Positions 41,041 to 52,100 of a stretch of 64,000 nucleotides of DNA are shown here, piece by piece. The translations under genes and the position numbers were made by a program. Source of the stretch: Novosphingobium chloroacetimidivorans (lineage in GTDB: Bacteria > Pseudomonadota > Alphaproteobacteria > Sphingomonadales > Sphingomonadaceae); the NCBI RefSeq assembly GCF_014204535.1, contig NZ_JACHLR010000010.1:1-64000 (forward strand), in the 5' to 3' direction. The notes beneath the pieces were generated by a model that worked only from the letters and a program-made list of their open reading frames with translations, did not search any database and was not told the origin of the DNA. Every line of letters starts with the position of its first letter. The first letter of the stretch is position 1.

Positions 41041-43550
41041 GCCAGCATGGTGCTGACGGATGCTGCGGGTAGTCCTCGGCTCGTTGCCTTCATCGTGACC
41101 ATGCCTCCGGTGGTCCCTCGTAGGATCGCCAGTGCCCGCCCACGGAATGTCCGCGCCTGGGAAGCGCGCAACGAACCCACAGCTCGCGGATTGGCGCTGC
41201 CGAACGCCGCCAGTTCCGCTGCTCCGCAAAGGTCCAGCGAGACCATACGCTCGTCCTCGGGCAGCACGCGGCCTTGTGCGTCGACTACTTCGATACGGGC
41301 ATAAGCGAGTGCCTCGCGTCCCTTGCGACGCGAAGGGCCCTCCATGACGATGCGCAAGGCGGCAGCCGGTCCGACCGTCTCCAGCTTGCGCCGCGCGACT
41401 TCACGCCCGCCAACGAAGGCGACCGCCTCCAGCGTGCCGGCGGCGTAAGGCACGGTCGCCTCGATGGTGTGCTTGTCGTCGGCGCTGAGGGTTTTCTCGT
41501 CGACCATCTTGCCGTTGTGGAGCAGCTGCACCTTCTGCGCGCGGGTATAGGCGCGCACCGTTATCTGTTTGCCCTCCTGGCCTGGCCAGTTCCAGCTGGC
41601 AACTTCGTCGGGCCAGCCCCAGTTGGCGGCCCAGGGATAAGTCCCTTCGGGTGCAGGACGCGCCGCGACCAGTTCCAGCGGGCTCAGCCCCCAAGCCACG
41701 TCGCGGGCGAGCGAGGCCGCCTTCTGCTGACCAATCAGGTCGAGATCGCCGCACCAGGCGTTCACCCAAGGCCAGGCCGCGAAGTAGAATGGCGGATTGC
41801 CCTTCTTCAGGAACGCCGTCGCTCCCAGTCCCGCCTCGCCGATGTAGTCCATTGCCGTCCACAGGAACTCGCCCAGGAAGTAGGGTGCGCGCTCGCTCAG
41901 CGCGGCATAGTCGAACACCTCGCGCGCGAAGGTCTCCGAGGCATAGACCACGCGCTCGGGATGGGTGACGTGCTCGGGCTCGATGTCCTCGAGCCGGTAG
42001 TTGTAGCCGGGTACGTCGATGAACAGAGTGGAAGCATTGTCGACCTTACCCGCGCGGCCAGGCCGAGCGGTCCCGGCAGCGACAACCATCTCCTGGCCAA
42101 GCACACCGTTGAGGCCCGCCGTCACGGGCCGGGTGGGGTCGATCTGCTTCACGGCGTTGGCGAGCTTCCACTCCCACTCGACACCCTCGTCGGTCGCGCG
42201 AGAGGGTATCTCGTTACCGATGCTCCACATGATGATCGAGGGGCTGTTGCGCCTCGACAGTACCATCGCCTCGATCACTTCGCGCCAATAGTCGCGGAAG
42301 TGAGTTGCAAAGTCCTGCGGCTCCTTGCTCTCGTGCCAGGCATCAAATGCCTCCTCGATCACCAGCATGCCCAGGCGGTCGCAAGCGTCACGCAGCGTTT
42401 GCGAAGAGGGATTGTGCGAGCTGCGGATGGCGTTAAAGCCGCGCGCCTTAAGCAGTCCAATGCGACGCTCGTCGGCATCGCCATAGGCGCAGGCACCCAG
42501 GAGACCATTGTCGTGATGGATGCAGCCGCCTCGCACTTTCGTGGGCTTGCCGTTGATCGACATGCCGCGCTGGGGATCGAAGGTGACGATGCGCACGCCG
42601 AAGAGTTGCTCCAGCCGATCAATCACAATGCCGCCACGCAGCAGTTCGGTCTCGAGTGTGTAGAGGTTCGGCTCATCCGGCGACCACAGGCGTGGGCCCT
42701 TGAGCTTTAGCATCTGTTCGACTTGCGCCGAGCCGGGGGAGCGCGCTTCCGCTGCTACTGCACCCGATCCGTCGCGCAGCCGCGTGATTACTTCCAGTCC
42801 TTGCGCTTGCTCAATCACGGTTTTCACCACTACGTCGGCCCGTCCGTTCGCAAAACGCCGCGTCCAAGCAGAGACGCCCCAATGCGCGATGCGGCCAGTG
42901 GCGGGCAGCACGTTCAGCGTGACAGGGCGGTAGATGCCCGAGCCGGCATACCAGCGCGTATTGCGCCCTTCGTTGCGGACGCGCACGGCAATGACGTTGT
43001 CGCTGGCCCGGTTGATCTGCGGCGTGAGATCGAGCGCAAATGGAATGTAACCATGCACGCTCCCGCCCACTCGGGTACCATTGAGGTAGACATCGCATTC
43101 CAGATAGACGCCGTCAAAGTGCAGTTCGAAGCGCGCATCGACAGGGTAGGCGTCGAGGCGGAAGTGCTTGCGATACCAGCCCTCGCCCCCGACGGTGAAG
43201 CCGGTGGCGCCTTTGCCGATCGCCTTCTTGTCGAAGGGACCGATCTGGTCGGGTCCCGCGCTACCGGGCAAGTCTTCGACGCTCCAATCGTGCGGGAGGT
43301 CGAGCTTGCGCCAAGCGGAGTCGTCGAAGGAACGCGCCTCGGCTCCTAGAGCGCTACCGCGGAAGAACCGCCAATCGCCATCGAACGAGATGCCTCTGAG
43401 CGGCCATCGATTGCGTTGTTCGTCCAACTTTCCGACTTCAGCGGTCTGCGAAGCTGCTGCGGTAATAGGGAGGAGTGCGGTTCCAGCGGCGAGGATCAAG
43501 GTCGTGCGGCGATCGGTTGTGGTGAGTGGACGTCGTCCGAGGCTCGTCAT
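41037..43550 (-). CDS. Secreted GH2 glycoside hydrolase (beta-galactosidase/beta-glucuronidase family, 837 aa)
   Basis: A signal-like N-terminus (TTLILAAGTALLPITAAAS) precedes the GH2 sugar-binding domain (ISFDGDWRFFRG, LPHDWSVEDLPG), the immunoglobulin-like domain and the TIM barrel. The acid/base Glu lies in IIMWSIGNE (about residue 443) and the nucleophile Glu in YFLGEFLWTAMDY (about 561). C-terminal beta domains follow (VEVVDAQGRVLPEDERMVSL). GH2 enzymes of this form cleave beta-galactosides or related plant glycans. GGAGAGG lies before ATG 43550. It overlaps an upstream fragment and the GH43 pseudogene by ATGA, so it was part of a glycan operon. Confidence 0.88.
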   Translation of the reverse strand: MTSLGRRPLTTTDRRTTLILAAGTALLPITAAASQTAEVGKLDEQRNRWPLRGISFDGDWRFFRGSALGAEARSFDDSAWRKLDLPHDWSVEDLPGSAGPDQIGPFDKKAIGKGATGFTVGGEGWYRKHFRLDAYPVDARFELHFDGVYLECDVYLNGTRVGGSVHGYIPFALDLTPQINRASDNVIAVRVRNEGRNTRWYAGSGIYRPVTLNVLPATGRIAHWGVSAWTRRFANGRADVVVKTVIEQAQGLEVITRLRDGSGAVAAEARSPGSAQVEQMLKLKGPRLWSPDEPNLYTLETELLRGGIVIDRLEQLFGVRIVTFDPQRGMSINGKPTKVRGGCIHHDNGLLGACAYGDADERRIGLLKARGFNAIRSSHNPSSQTLRDACDRLGMLVIEEAFDAWHESKEPQDFATHFRDYWREVIEAMVLSRRNSPSIIMWSIGNEIPSRATDEGVEWEWKLANAVKQIDPTRPVTAGLNGVLGQEMVVAAGTARPGRAGKVDNASTLFIDVPGYNYRLEDIEPEHVTHPERVVYASETFAREVFDYAALSERAPYFLGEFLWTAMDYIGEAGLGATAFLKKGNPPFYFAAWPWVNAWCGDLDLIGQQKAASLARDVAWGLSPLELVAARPAPEGTYPWAANWGWPDEVASWNWPGQEGKQITVRAYTRAQKVQLLHNGKMVDEKTLSADDKHTIEATVPYAAGTLEAVAFVGGREVARRKLETVGPAAALRIVMEGPSRRKGREALAYARIEVVDAQGRVLPEDERMVSLDLCGAAELAAFGSANPRAVGSLRASQARTFRGRALAILRGTTGGMVTMKATSRGLPAASVSTMLA

Positions 43551-43834
43551 GCGACCTCTCCCAATGCTTTCAATTGCTCGTCGATGCGCTTCAGCGGTTC
43601 AGGCTGCACGACGCCGAACACCAGCAGCGAGGCCAACGAGAAGTTGCCGAGGTGCACCTGAAGCTGCTCGTTGCCGATCCGGCGATCCATGCCGGGGATC
43701 TCTTTGTTGACGATCGCCCAAGCTGCAGGGATCGACTGAAGCACCGCGATCGGCGTGTCATGGGAGGAAAGCACGCGAGGGATACGACGCGGCGCAATGT
43801 AGGCCTTCGCCGGAGGGTAATGCGGGGCGTCCAA
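43547..43834 (-). pseudogene. 3' fragment with a small 'T-L-AIL-P' repeat domain, start lost
   Basis: The frame has no ATG; it opens only from a TTG at 43834. The last 65 residues (TPIAVLQSIPAAWAIVNKEI to LKRIDEQLKALGEVA) follow the same spacing of T, L, AI, K, P, L and I residues as the small secreted protein at 52570-52899 (TDLGTLMDDAASKAILLKYI). That suggests a shared small helical domain that often ends sphingomonad glycosidase-operon proteins. Its stop overlaps the GH2 start. Probably the 3' remnant of a lost longer gene. Confidence 0.5.
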
Positions 43835-44255
43835 GGTAGATGTCCTTCCTGGATGTCGATGTTGAGCAGGAACATGCCGATTTGCTGAAAAAGAAGGCAG
43901 GCGACCGCACGTGTCCGAGGCAATGCGCCACGCCTGTCACGGGCTATCGGAGCGCCCGTCCGCGAATAACTCAGAGTTCATGCTTGCATTAAAAGCTACT
44001 CCGTGTAGTTCTATGCTCGCTAAGCGGTAAGTCAAGCCGCGGCGATGTGGGTGAGAGCATGAGGGCAAACGTCAACGGATCATCAATCACGTCAGCGCAT
44101 CGAACGGCATTCTCGGGTCTGTGAGATGATCGGCGTCGATGGCCGGGCCATACGCGCGCTCTGATCTCGCCTCATGTTCCAAGTTGCGCCGCATATGCCT
44201 TACACAACATGGTCTGAGTTATATCCGTAAGGAAAGTTACAATTGGGAGGGTACA
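43835..44255. other. 420-base spacer, promoter region of the TonB receptor gene
   Basis: It separates divergent gene sets. I see no gene. Near the receptor start, TTACAC (44191-44196) and ATATCC (44220-44225) could be promoter parts, but their spacing is too wide to support a confident call. GGGAGG at 44245-44250 is the receptor ribosome site. Confidence 0.4.
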
Positions 44256-46688
44256 ATGAGGACTGTTTGTAAGTTGTTGCTCGCGTCGGCGAGCATTTCT
44301 GCCATTTCGACGCCGACACTAGCTCAAGTCGTTGGTAATGATGAAGTCAGCGGGCCCGATAATACGATCATCGTTCAGGCCCGCCGTCGCGACGAAGACG
44401 TTCAGGACGTTCCGGCGGTCGTTGATTCCGTGACCTCGGAGCAAATCGCCAAGCTCAACTTCCGCGATTTTCGCGAGGTCCAGAACGTCGTCCCTGGCCT
44501 TGAGCTGACAACGGAGTCGAACGGCGTTGGTGGCAGCGCCAAGCTGCGCGGCGTCAACTTCGACGTGAACGCGAGCGGCTTCAACGCTACTGTCCAGTTC
44601 TACATGAACGACGCGCCGATCACCGCCGGCCTCGTACTTCAGCAGATGTTCGACGTCGGACAGATCGACGTGCAGCGCGGTCCGCAAGGCACCCTTCGCG
44701 GAATCGCTTCGCCCTCAGGCTCAATCACCGTCACCACCCGCAAGCCCGACCTTTACGAAGCTGGCGGCACGGTCGACATGACCGCCAACGACATCGGCAC
44801 GCTCAACTTTCGTGGCGCGTTCGGTCTGCCGATCATCGAGGGCATCGCCGCGATCCGCGTAGCCGGTGTTATCGATCAGAACGAATTGAACCGGGTCAAG
44901 ACGATCAATTCTAACTTCGGCGGTCGCGATCCTTCCGCAAGCACAGAAGCGGGTCGCGTCTCTGCCATCGTACAACCGGCTGACTGGCTGAAGTTTGAAG
45001 GCGTCTATCAGCACATGGATCGGCGCGTGCGCAGCTACGATCAGGTGGCTTCGTTCAGCGAAGTGAACCCGGCTGCGCTGCCCAGCCCCGTGTACATCGA
45101 CACTAGCGACCGCCTTAGCGATCAAGTCGATCCGACTCGGATCCATCAAAAGTACAACATTTACAACTGGCGTGTCGAAGCTGGTGCGCTGGGGCAGCAG
45201 CTGATCTATCAAGGTGGCTATTCCACGCAAGACGTGCAGTCGCGCACTACGCTCGACTCCGCAGTGGTGTTTCCGGGCCGCAACGTATTTCAGGACACGG
45301 ACAGTCGCTCCAAGTCGACCTCCCACGAAGTCCGCTTGCAGAACCAGGATCGTCTGTTCGACTTCCTCGACTACGTCGTCGGTTACTTCCAGCAGCGGAA
45401 CAGTGCTCCCACCGATCTTCTGCGTCGCACCGCCGTGCGGCTGCCGGTGGCGTTCGGTGGTGGTCTGGCAACGATCGTCGACACGCCGATCGAACGTCGT
45501 GGCGTAAGCAAGGAGCGCTCGTTTTTCGGCAACCTGACAGCTCACCTGGGTTCGGCGACCGAAATCTCGGGCGGCTTGCGTCACATCGACTATGAGTCGA
45601 ATAACACCTTGGCGGTGGGTGGGCCGATCATCGCCCGCGACGGACAAGACGAGAAGAAGTGGATCTATACCGGGTCCATCAAGCACAATTTCTCGCCGGA
45701 CTTCATGGTTTATGCCAGCACCGGCAGCTCCTTCCGTCCCGGCATCAACGTGGTAGGTAACTTCAACATCGTGCCATCGGCGTTGGAGCGCAGCTTTAGC
45801 AACCTGCCGGCTGAAACGTCGAAGTCGTACGAAGTCGGCTTTAAGAGCACGATGCTTGACGGTCGCATGAACCTCAACGTCACCGCCTACCATCAAACGT
45901 TCAAGAACTATCCTTATCGTCCGACGAACGGCGTATTCTTCGTCAACACGGCGGCCGTGCGCAACGCCACCGGCCAAGTGACCGGCGTGCGTCAGGAAGT
46001 AGCGCAATTTAACTTCGTCGGTGCCGTGCCGGTCGAGGTCAATGGCGTCGAAGGCGATCTAAACTTCAAGGTCTCGGATCGCTGGAACCTGGGCCTGGTC
46101 GCCAGCTACTCGCTGGGCAAGATCAAGGATGGCACCATCCCTTGCACCGACATCAACCAAGACGGCAATCCTGACCTGGTCACAACCGCACCGACCCTGG
46201 CTGCGCTGCAAGGCGTGACTGGCGCGAACAACCTTTCAACCTGTCAGACCTCGATCCGTTCGGGTCTTCAGGCACCGTTCTCGGCCTCGCTGCAGAGCGA
46301 GTACCGCATCCCGATTTCGGATCGCGTCGACGGTTACCTGCGTGGCTTGGCGTCGTACAATGGCAAGTCGCAGGCTGACCCGACCAGCCGCTTCGACAAT
46401 GTCGGCGGCTATGCCCTCGTCAACCTCTACGCGGGTATCCGCGATCCAGAGGGCAACTGGGAAGTCGCGCTTTTCGCCAAGAACCTGTTCGAAACCGAAA
46501 AGGCCCTGTCGCGTGGTGCGCCGCTGGTCACCAACTATCAGCAGCTTGGATTTGGTGGCTTTGGTCCGACGGGTCCAATCCTGACCGGCCCGACCAGCGC
46601 CAGCACCACCAGCACCTACACGGGCATCACGATGACCCCGCCGCGCGAATTCGGCCTGAACGTACGTTATTCGTTCGGCTCGCGCTGA
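44256..46688 (+). CDS. TonB-dependent outer-membrane receptor (810 aa)
   Basis: ATG 44256 follows GGGAGG. A signal peptide (LLLASASISAISTPTLAQ) leads to a TonB-box-like TIIVQARRRDEDVQDVPA, then the plug (QNVVPGLELTTESNGVGGSA, LRGVNFDVNASGFNATVQFY, DVQRGPQGTLRGIASPSGSI) and a 22-strand barrel ending in GLNVRYSFGSR with terminal aromatic pattern. Receptors of this kind take up glycans or plant glycosides across the outer membrane. It stands directly before GH3 and GH106 genes, so a rhamnosylated glycoside is the likely substrate. A strong terminator follows, so the enzymes may have their own promoter. Confidence 0.9.
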   Translation: MRTVCKLLLASASISAISTPTLAQVVGNDEVSGPDNTIIVQARRRDEDVQDVPAVVDSVTSEQIAKLNFRDFREVQNVVPGLELTTESNGVGGSAKLRGVNFDVNASGFNATVQFYMNDAPITAGLVLQQMFDVGQIDVQRGPQGTLRGIASPSGSITVTTRKPDLYEAGGTVDMTANDIGTLNFRGAFGLPIIEGIAAIRVAGVIDQNELNRVKTINSNFGGRDPSASTEAGRVSAIVQPADWLKFEGVYQHMDRRVRSYDQVASFSEVNPAALPSPVYIDTSDRLSDQVDPTRIHQKYNIYNWRVEAGALGQQLIYQGGYSTQDVQSRTTLDSAVVFPGRNVFQDTDSRSKSTSHEVRLQNQDRLFDFLDYVVGYFQQRNSAPTDLLRRTAVRLPVAFGGGLATIVDTPIERRGVSKERSFFGNLTAHLGSATEISGGLRHIDYESNNTLAVGGPIIARDGQDEKKWIYTGSIKHNFSPDFMVYASTGSSFRPGINVVGNFNIVPSALERSFSNLPAETSKSYEVGFKSTMLDGRMNLNVTAYHQTFKNYPYRPTNGVFFVNTAAVRNATGQVTGVRQEVAQFNFVGAVPVEVNGVEGDLNFKVSDRWNLGLVASYSLGKIKDGTIPCTDINQDGNPDLVTTAPTLAALQGVTGANNLSTCQTSIRSGLQAPFSASLQSEYRIPISDRVDGYLRGLASYNGKSQADPTSRFDNVGGYALVNLYAGIRDPEGNWEVALFAKNLFETEKALSRGAPLVTNYQQLGFGGFGPTGPILTGPTSASTTSTYTGITMTPPREFGLNVRYSFGSR

Positions 46689-46706
46689 CGATATCGACTG
46701 ATCGAT

Positions 46707-46746
46707 GGGAGCGGTGGCGGAAAATCCGCCACCGCTCCCGTCATTT
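46707..46746 (+). terminator. Strong rho-independent terminator after the TonB receptor gene
   Basis: A perfect 15-bp stem, GGGAGCGGTGGCGGA (46707-46721) with TCCGCCACCGCTCCC (46725-46739), followed by GTCATTTT. Confidence 0.85.
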
Positions 46747-46847
46747 TCCCGTCGGGTCGGACCACACCGGCCAGACAAAAACATCATGGCTCCGCATCAG
46801 ACCGGATCGCGGCGAGCGGACCAGAAGAATTCAGGAGCTCGTGGATC

Positions 46848-49160
46848 ATGCGCCGTCTTGCCAAGACTTTCGCAGTAGGCCTGATGTTAGGCTGCGCGCT
46901 CCTGCCAGCGATCGCTCCCGCCAATTCCAGCATGCCTGCGTCAACAGCGCTCTCTCCGAATGACGCGGCGATCGACAACCGTGTCAACGAACTCCTCAAC
47001 AGGATGACCATTGAAGAAAAGGCGGGACAACTCAGTGTATTCTTTTACGTAGCTCAAGTTCCTGCTTATGCCGACGTGGTGAACAAGCAGATTGCTGCCG
47101 GACATGCCGGTGCCGTGTTGTTCACCACCGATCCTGCAGCACTTAACCGCGCACAGAAGATTGCAGTCGAACAGACGCGAATGAAGATTCCGCTTTTGGT
47201 TGGGTTCGACGTCATCCACGGACTGCACACGATCTTTCCAGTTCCCCTCGGCCTCGCCGCGACATGGGACCCGGCGTTGGTCGAGAAATCGCAGGCAGTT
47301 GCCGCCGCGGAGGCTCGGGCAGTTGGCGTTCATTGGACATTCGCCCCCAATGTAGACGTTACCCTCGACCCCCGATGGGGGCGCATCGTCGAGGGTGCGG
47401 GCGAGGATCCTTACCTCGGCTCGGCCATGGCGCGAGCGCAAGTGCGCGGCTTTCAAGGGTCTTACATCGGTGCTCCAAACCGCATCATCGCAGGCCCCAA
47501 ACATTTTGCAGCTTACGGCGCGTCGATGGGTGGACGTGACTATGACGAGGTCGAGGTCTCTGCCAGTCAACTGCGTAACCTGTATTTTCCGCCCTTCAAA
47601 GCTGCAGTCGATGCTGGCGCAGGAAACATCATGGCTGCTTACATGCCGATCAACGGGGTACCGGCTGCAAGCAATCGATGGTTGCTGCATGACGTGCTTC
47701 GTCGCGAGTGGGGCTTTAAAGGCTGGGTTACGAGCGACAACGCGGGAGTGAATTCGCTCGTCACGCATGGCGTGGCCAGCGACAGTACCGATGCGGCCAT
47801 TAAGGCCTTGCAAGGCGGCACGAACATGGAAATGGTCTCTGCAGGCCAAGCGTCGGACATGGCCAAAATACCGGCCGCAATCGCCGCGGGTAAGGTGACG
47901 AGCGCAGAGCTTGATGCCATGGTACGCCCAATTCTAGCCGCCAAGTTCCGGATGGGCCTCTTCGACAATCCTTATGTGAACGAAGCACATGCGGCCAAGG
48001 TTTGGACCGATCCAGCGAACGCAACCGCTGCAAGGATCGCTGCGGAACGTTCCGCAGTGTTGTTGCGAAACACCAATCGGCTTTTGCCGATAGATGCCGG
48101 AAAACTTAGGTCGCTGGCAGTTATTGGGCCTTTGGCTGATTCGGCGCGCGATGTGCTCGGTTCCTGGATATTCAGTTTCAATAAGCCGAGCAGCAACAGC
48201 ATCCTGAGCGGCATACGAAGCAAGGTTGGCGGTCAAGTTAAGGTGCTCTACTCGGAAGGCGTGCGCATTCCGCCAAGGTTGCATCCGTCCGGCTTCGATA
48301 TGATGGATGCCAGAACGCAGGTCAGAAAGCCGCCGCTAGATGAGACCGCCGAGATCGCCCGCGCGGTGGAACTTGCCAAACAGTCGGAAGTCGCGATCCT
48401 AGTATTGGGCGAAGCACAGAATCAAAGCGGCGAGAACGCCTCGCGCTCCTCGTTCGAACTGCCCGGCCGCCAGCGTGAACTGCTGGACGCCGTCACCGCC
48501 ACCGGCAAGCCCGTCGTCGTCGTGCTGATGAGCGCACGGCCCTTGTCGATCCAGGACAGCAAGGCAGGCGCCATCCTCGACATCTGGTATCCGGGTAGCC
48601 AGGGCGCGGCAGCGACGGCGAACCTGCTGTTCGGCGATGCGACACCAGGGGGAAAGCTACCGATCAGCTGGCTGCGCAGCGCCTCGCAAGCGCCGATGAC
48701 GTACGCTCGGCTTCCCTCCTTCGCGCCCAAGGACGCCTTCAAGCGATACCAGGAGGTAAGCAATGAGCCAGCCTGGCCGTTCGGCTTCGGGCTGAGCTAT
48801 ACCAGCTTCGGCTACTCCGATCTGAAGGTCGCGTCGTCCGCGATCAAGCCCGGTGAAAGCACGACGGTGACGGTGATCGTGACCAACACCGGACGTCGTG
48901 CGGGCGACGAAGTGGCGCAGCTCTACATCCACCAGCGCGTGGGATCGACCTCGCGGCCGATGCGCGAGCTGAAGGGCTTTCAGCGCATCGCGCTCAAGCC
49001 GGGCGAAAAGCGCAAGGTGACTTTCAAACTCGGCCCCGACGAACTGCGATACTGGAGCGCGGCGGCAAAGGACTGGGTGCAGGAGCCATCGGTGTTTGAC
49101 GTCTGGGTGGGGGGGGACTCCGCCGCGGCGTTGGCCGGTACTTTCGAGGTGAGACCATGA
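46848..49160 (+). CDS. Secreted GH3 beta-glucosidase (BglX-like, 770 aa)
   Basis: Signal peptide (LMLGCALLPAIAPANS), then the GH3 N-domain with LLVGFDVIHGLHTIFPVPLG, AGPKHFAAYGASMGGRDYDE and the nucleophile Asp in WVTSDNAGV (about residue 298; most relatives have SDW). The C-domain holds EIARAVELAKQSEVAILVLG and the FN3-like end (PGESTTVTVIVTNTGRRAGD, VAQLYIHQRVGSTSRPMREL). It would release glucose or another beta-linked sugar in the periplasm. Its stop overlaps the start of the GH106 gene (ATGA). The first two thirds are visibly less GC-rich at third positions than the last third, from about 48430. Confidence 0.9.
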   Translation: MRRLAKTFAVGLMLGCALLPAIAPANSSMPASTALSPNDAAIDNRVNELLNRMTIEEKAGQLSVFFYVAQVPAYADVVNKQIAAGHAGAVLFTTDPAALNRAQKIAVEQTRMKIPLLVGFDVIHGLHTIFPVPLGLAATWDPALVEKSQAVAAAEARAVGVHWTFAPNVDVTLDPRWGRIVEGAGEDPYLGSAMARAQVRGFQGSYIGAPNRIIAGPKHFAAYGASMGGRDYDEVEVSASQLRNLYFPPFKAAVDAGAGNIMAAYMPINGVPAASNRWLLHDVLRREWGFKGWVTSDNAGVNSLVTHGVASDSTDAAIKALQGGTNMEMVSAGQASDMAKIPAAIAAGKVTSAELDAMVRPILAAKFRMGLFDNPYVNEAHAAKVWTDPANATAARIAAERSAVLLRNTNRLLPIDAGKLRSLAVIGPLADSARDVLGSWIFSFNKPSSNSILSGIRSKVGGQVKVLYSEGVRIPPRLHPSGFDMMDARTQVRKPPLDETAEIARAVELAKQSEVAILVLGEAQNQSGENASRSSFELPGRQRELLDAVTATGKPVVVVLMSARPLSIQDSKAGAILDIWYPGSQGAAATANLLFGDATPGGKLPISWLRSASQAPMTYARLPSFAPKDAFKRYQEVSNEPAWPFGFGLSYTSFGYSDLKVASSAIKPGESTTVTVIVTNTGRRAGDEVAQLYIHQRVGSTSRPMRELKGFQRIALKPGEKRKVTFKLGPDELRYWSAAAKDWVQEPSVFDVWVGGDSAAALAGTFEVRP

Positions 49161-52100
49161 TCGGATCGATGAAGCGCAGGGCTGATTGGCGCACCGCTCT
49201 TGTCGTAACCACGGCCATTGCCGGCCTGGCTGCCGGAACCGGTCACGCGAAGGATCGGGAGGCGACAGGTGACGGCGCTCGCCTCGAGACCGATTTCCGC
49301 GATCCGCCCGCCACCGCTCGTCCGCGAGTGTGGTGGCACTGGATGAACGGCAACATCTCCGACGACGGCATCCGCAAGGATCTCGCCTGGATGAAGCGGG
49401 CAGGGCTGGGGGGCGTGCAGAACTTCGACGCCAATCAGGAGACGCCGCAAATCGTCCCCAAGCGGCTGACGTACATGACGCCTGAGTGGAAGCGAGCTTT
49501 CCAGGTCGCGGCGTCGGAAGCGCAGCGGCTGGGCCTGGAACTGGCAATCGCCTCCTCGCCGGGCTGGTCGGAGACCGGAGCACCATGGGTCGCGCCTGAA
49601 GATGGCATGAAGAAGCTCGCCTGGAGCGAGCGGCTGATCGAAGGGGGCAAGCGCTTCGACGGTGTGCTGCCGGCTCCCGCCAATGTGACCGGACCTTTTG
49701 GCGATCTCCCGACCGAGGAGGGCGTGCCGGGCAAGCAGACGCCGTCGGTTTACCGCGACTTCGCCGTGTTCGCCTATCCGGTCGGTCCTGGCGCGACTCT
49801 GCCCGCTCCCCGCTACAACGCCGGCGATCAGCAACTCGACACAGGCGCTTTGGTCGACGGCAAGCTGATGACTTCGGCCATCATCGATCTGGGCACGCGT
49901 GAGAGCCCGGCGACCGTTACCGCGACTTTTGCCTCGCCGCAGGAGGTCCGTTCGCTGACGCTCGCCGTGCCGGGCATCGCGCCCAGCCCACGTGGGCCCG
50001 GCTTGCTGCCGCGTCTGGAAGCGAGCCGTGACGGTAAGACCTGGACGAACGTAACCGACATTCCTGTCAGCGATGCACCCAGCACCGCCAGCTTCGCCTC
50101 AATCAAGGCATCGCAGTTCCGCGTGGTGTTCGCCCGTCCCGACGGTACGGACCGTTCGTTTGGCGGAGGTTTGCCGTCCAAGCTCCAGATACGCGAGCTG
50201 CGCTTCTCGGGAGAGAGCCGGGTCAACCTGTTCGAACCCAAGGCCGGCTTCTCGACGGTGCGCGACTACTATGCGCTCGACGCCGGCGCCAATCCCCGCC
50301 CGTCGGCACTCGCCCCACGCGATGTGGTGACGCTAACCGACAAGGTCCGTGCTGACGGCACGCTCGACTGGTCGCCGCCTGCCGGCTCGAACTGGCGCGT
50401 GGTCCGGCTCGGCTGGTCGCTGATCGGCAAGACCAACCATCCCGCCAGTCCGGAGGCAACCGGGTTGGAGGTCGACAAGATGGATCCGGCCGCGGTGCGT
50501 CGCTACCTGGACAAGTATCTCGCAGCGTACCGTTCGGCAGCAGGCGAGCCTCTGGTCGGCAAGGCGGGCGTGCGGGCGATCGTCAATGATTCAACCGAGG
50601 TGGGACCGTTCAACTGGACCGGCGACATGGCCGCGCAATTCAGACGCCTGCGGGGCTATGACCTGGCTCCTTGGTTGCCCGTACTTACTGGCGCAGTCGT
50701 GGGTTCGCGCGAGCAGAGCGACGCGTTCCTCTACGACTATCGCCGCACCATTGGCGAACTTCACGTCTCCGCACACTATGGCACGATAGCTCAGGTGGCG
50801 CACGAGAACGGGCTGAAGGTCTATGGTGAGGCGGTCGAGAACGCGCGCAGCACACTGGGCGACGATATGGCGATGCGAAGGTTTGCCGATTACCCGATGG
50901 CGGCAATGTGGTACGTTCCACGAGGCGCATCAATGCCCGCCGCCTTCATGGCTGATATACGGGGCGCGGCATCGGTCGCGCACGTGTATGGGCAGAACAT
51001 AGCGGCGGCAGAGTCGCTGACCTCGATCATGAACCCATGGAACACAGGGCCAAATGAACTCAAGCAGATCATCGATTTGGAGTTCGCGCTTGGAGTCAAT
51101 CGACCCGTCATTCATACTTCGGTACATCAGCCGGTAGATGATAAAGTGCCTGGCCTATCGCTGGGCGTGTTCGGCCAGTACTTCACCCGACACGAGACCT
51201 GGGCCGAGATGGCGCGGCCTTGGGTCGATTACATCGCGCGTTCTGCATACATGCTGCAGCAGGGCCGCAACGTCGCCGATGTGGCATTCTTTTATGGCGA
51301 AGAGGCTCCGCTCACCAGCTTGTATGCCACCGGCCTGCCGACCGAGGTGCCGGCCCCGTTCGCCTACGACTTCGTCGACCCCGACGCGCTGCGTGATGCG
51401 CTGAAGGTAGAGGGTCCCGAAATCGTGGCCAAGGGCGGAGCGCGCTATCGTGTGCTCTACCTGGGTGGATCTAGTCGGTGGATGACCCTGAGCGCCTTGC
51501 GCCAAGTCGCGGCTCTGGTAGAGGCAGGCGCAACCGTAGTCGGTGAGGCGCCGCAAGGCTCGCCCGGCTTGGGTGAGAACGGTCCGGAGTACGAGGCGCT
51601 TAAACGCAAGCTGTGGTCTGGCCAAACCACTAGCACGGTCGGCAAAGGCCGCGTCATCGCCGGTCGCGATGTCGGCGCAGCGCTGGCCTTAGCGCAAGTC
51701 GCACCGGACTTCGAAGCTGCCGGCGTTGCGGAAGGCGCGGACCTGCGCTTCGTGCATCGCCATCTCGACAATGCCGAAATTTACTTCGTCAATAATCGCC
51801 AGAATCGGAAGGAAGCCTTTGACGCGCACTTCCGCGTCACCGGCAAAGCTCCGGAGATCTGGCGCGCGACCACGGGCAAGGCGGAGGCAGTATCCTACCG
51901 CATCGAGAACGGCCGCACGACAGTGCCGCTGGCTCTTGATGAGGAAGAGGCGGTGTTCGTCGTCTTCCGCAAGCCCGCCAACGTTGCCTCCGCTACTCTC
52001 GCCAAGGCAAAACCGGTTACGGTGGCGACCTTGGACGGGCCGTGGCAGGTGAGCTTCGAGCCTGGTCGGGGCGCGCCTGCGTCCACGACGCTGCAGTTAC

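Noticed and set aside
41274..42710. 478-codon + strand frame opposite the GH2 gene
   Set aside because: The minus strand carries GH2 catalytic motifs; the + strand product has no family signal.
44721..46007. 428-codon minus-strand frame opposite the TonB receptor
   Set aside because: Receptor plug and barrel motifs on the + strand are clear; the opposite frame lacks a start signal and family pattern.
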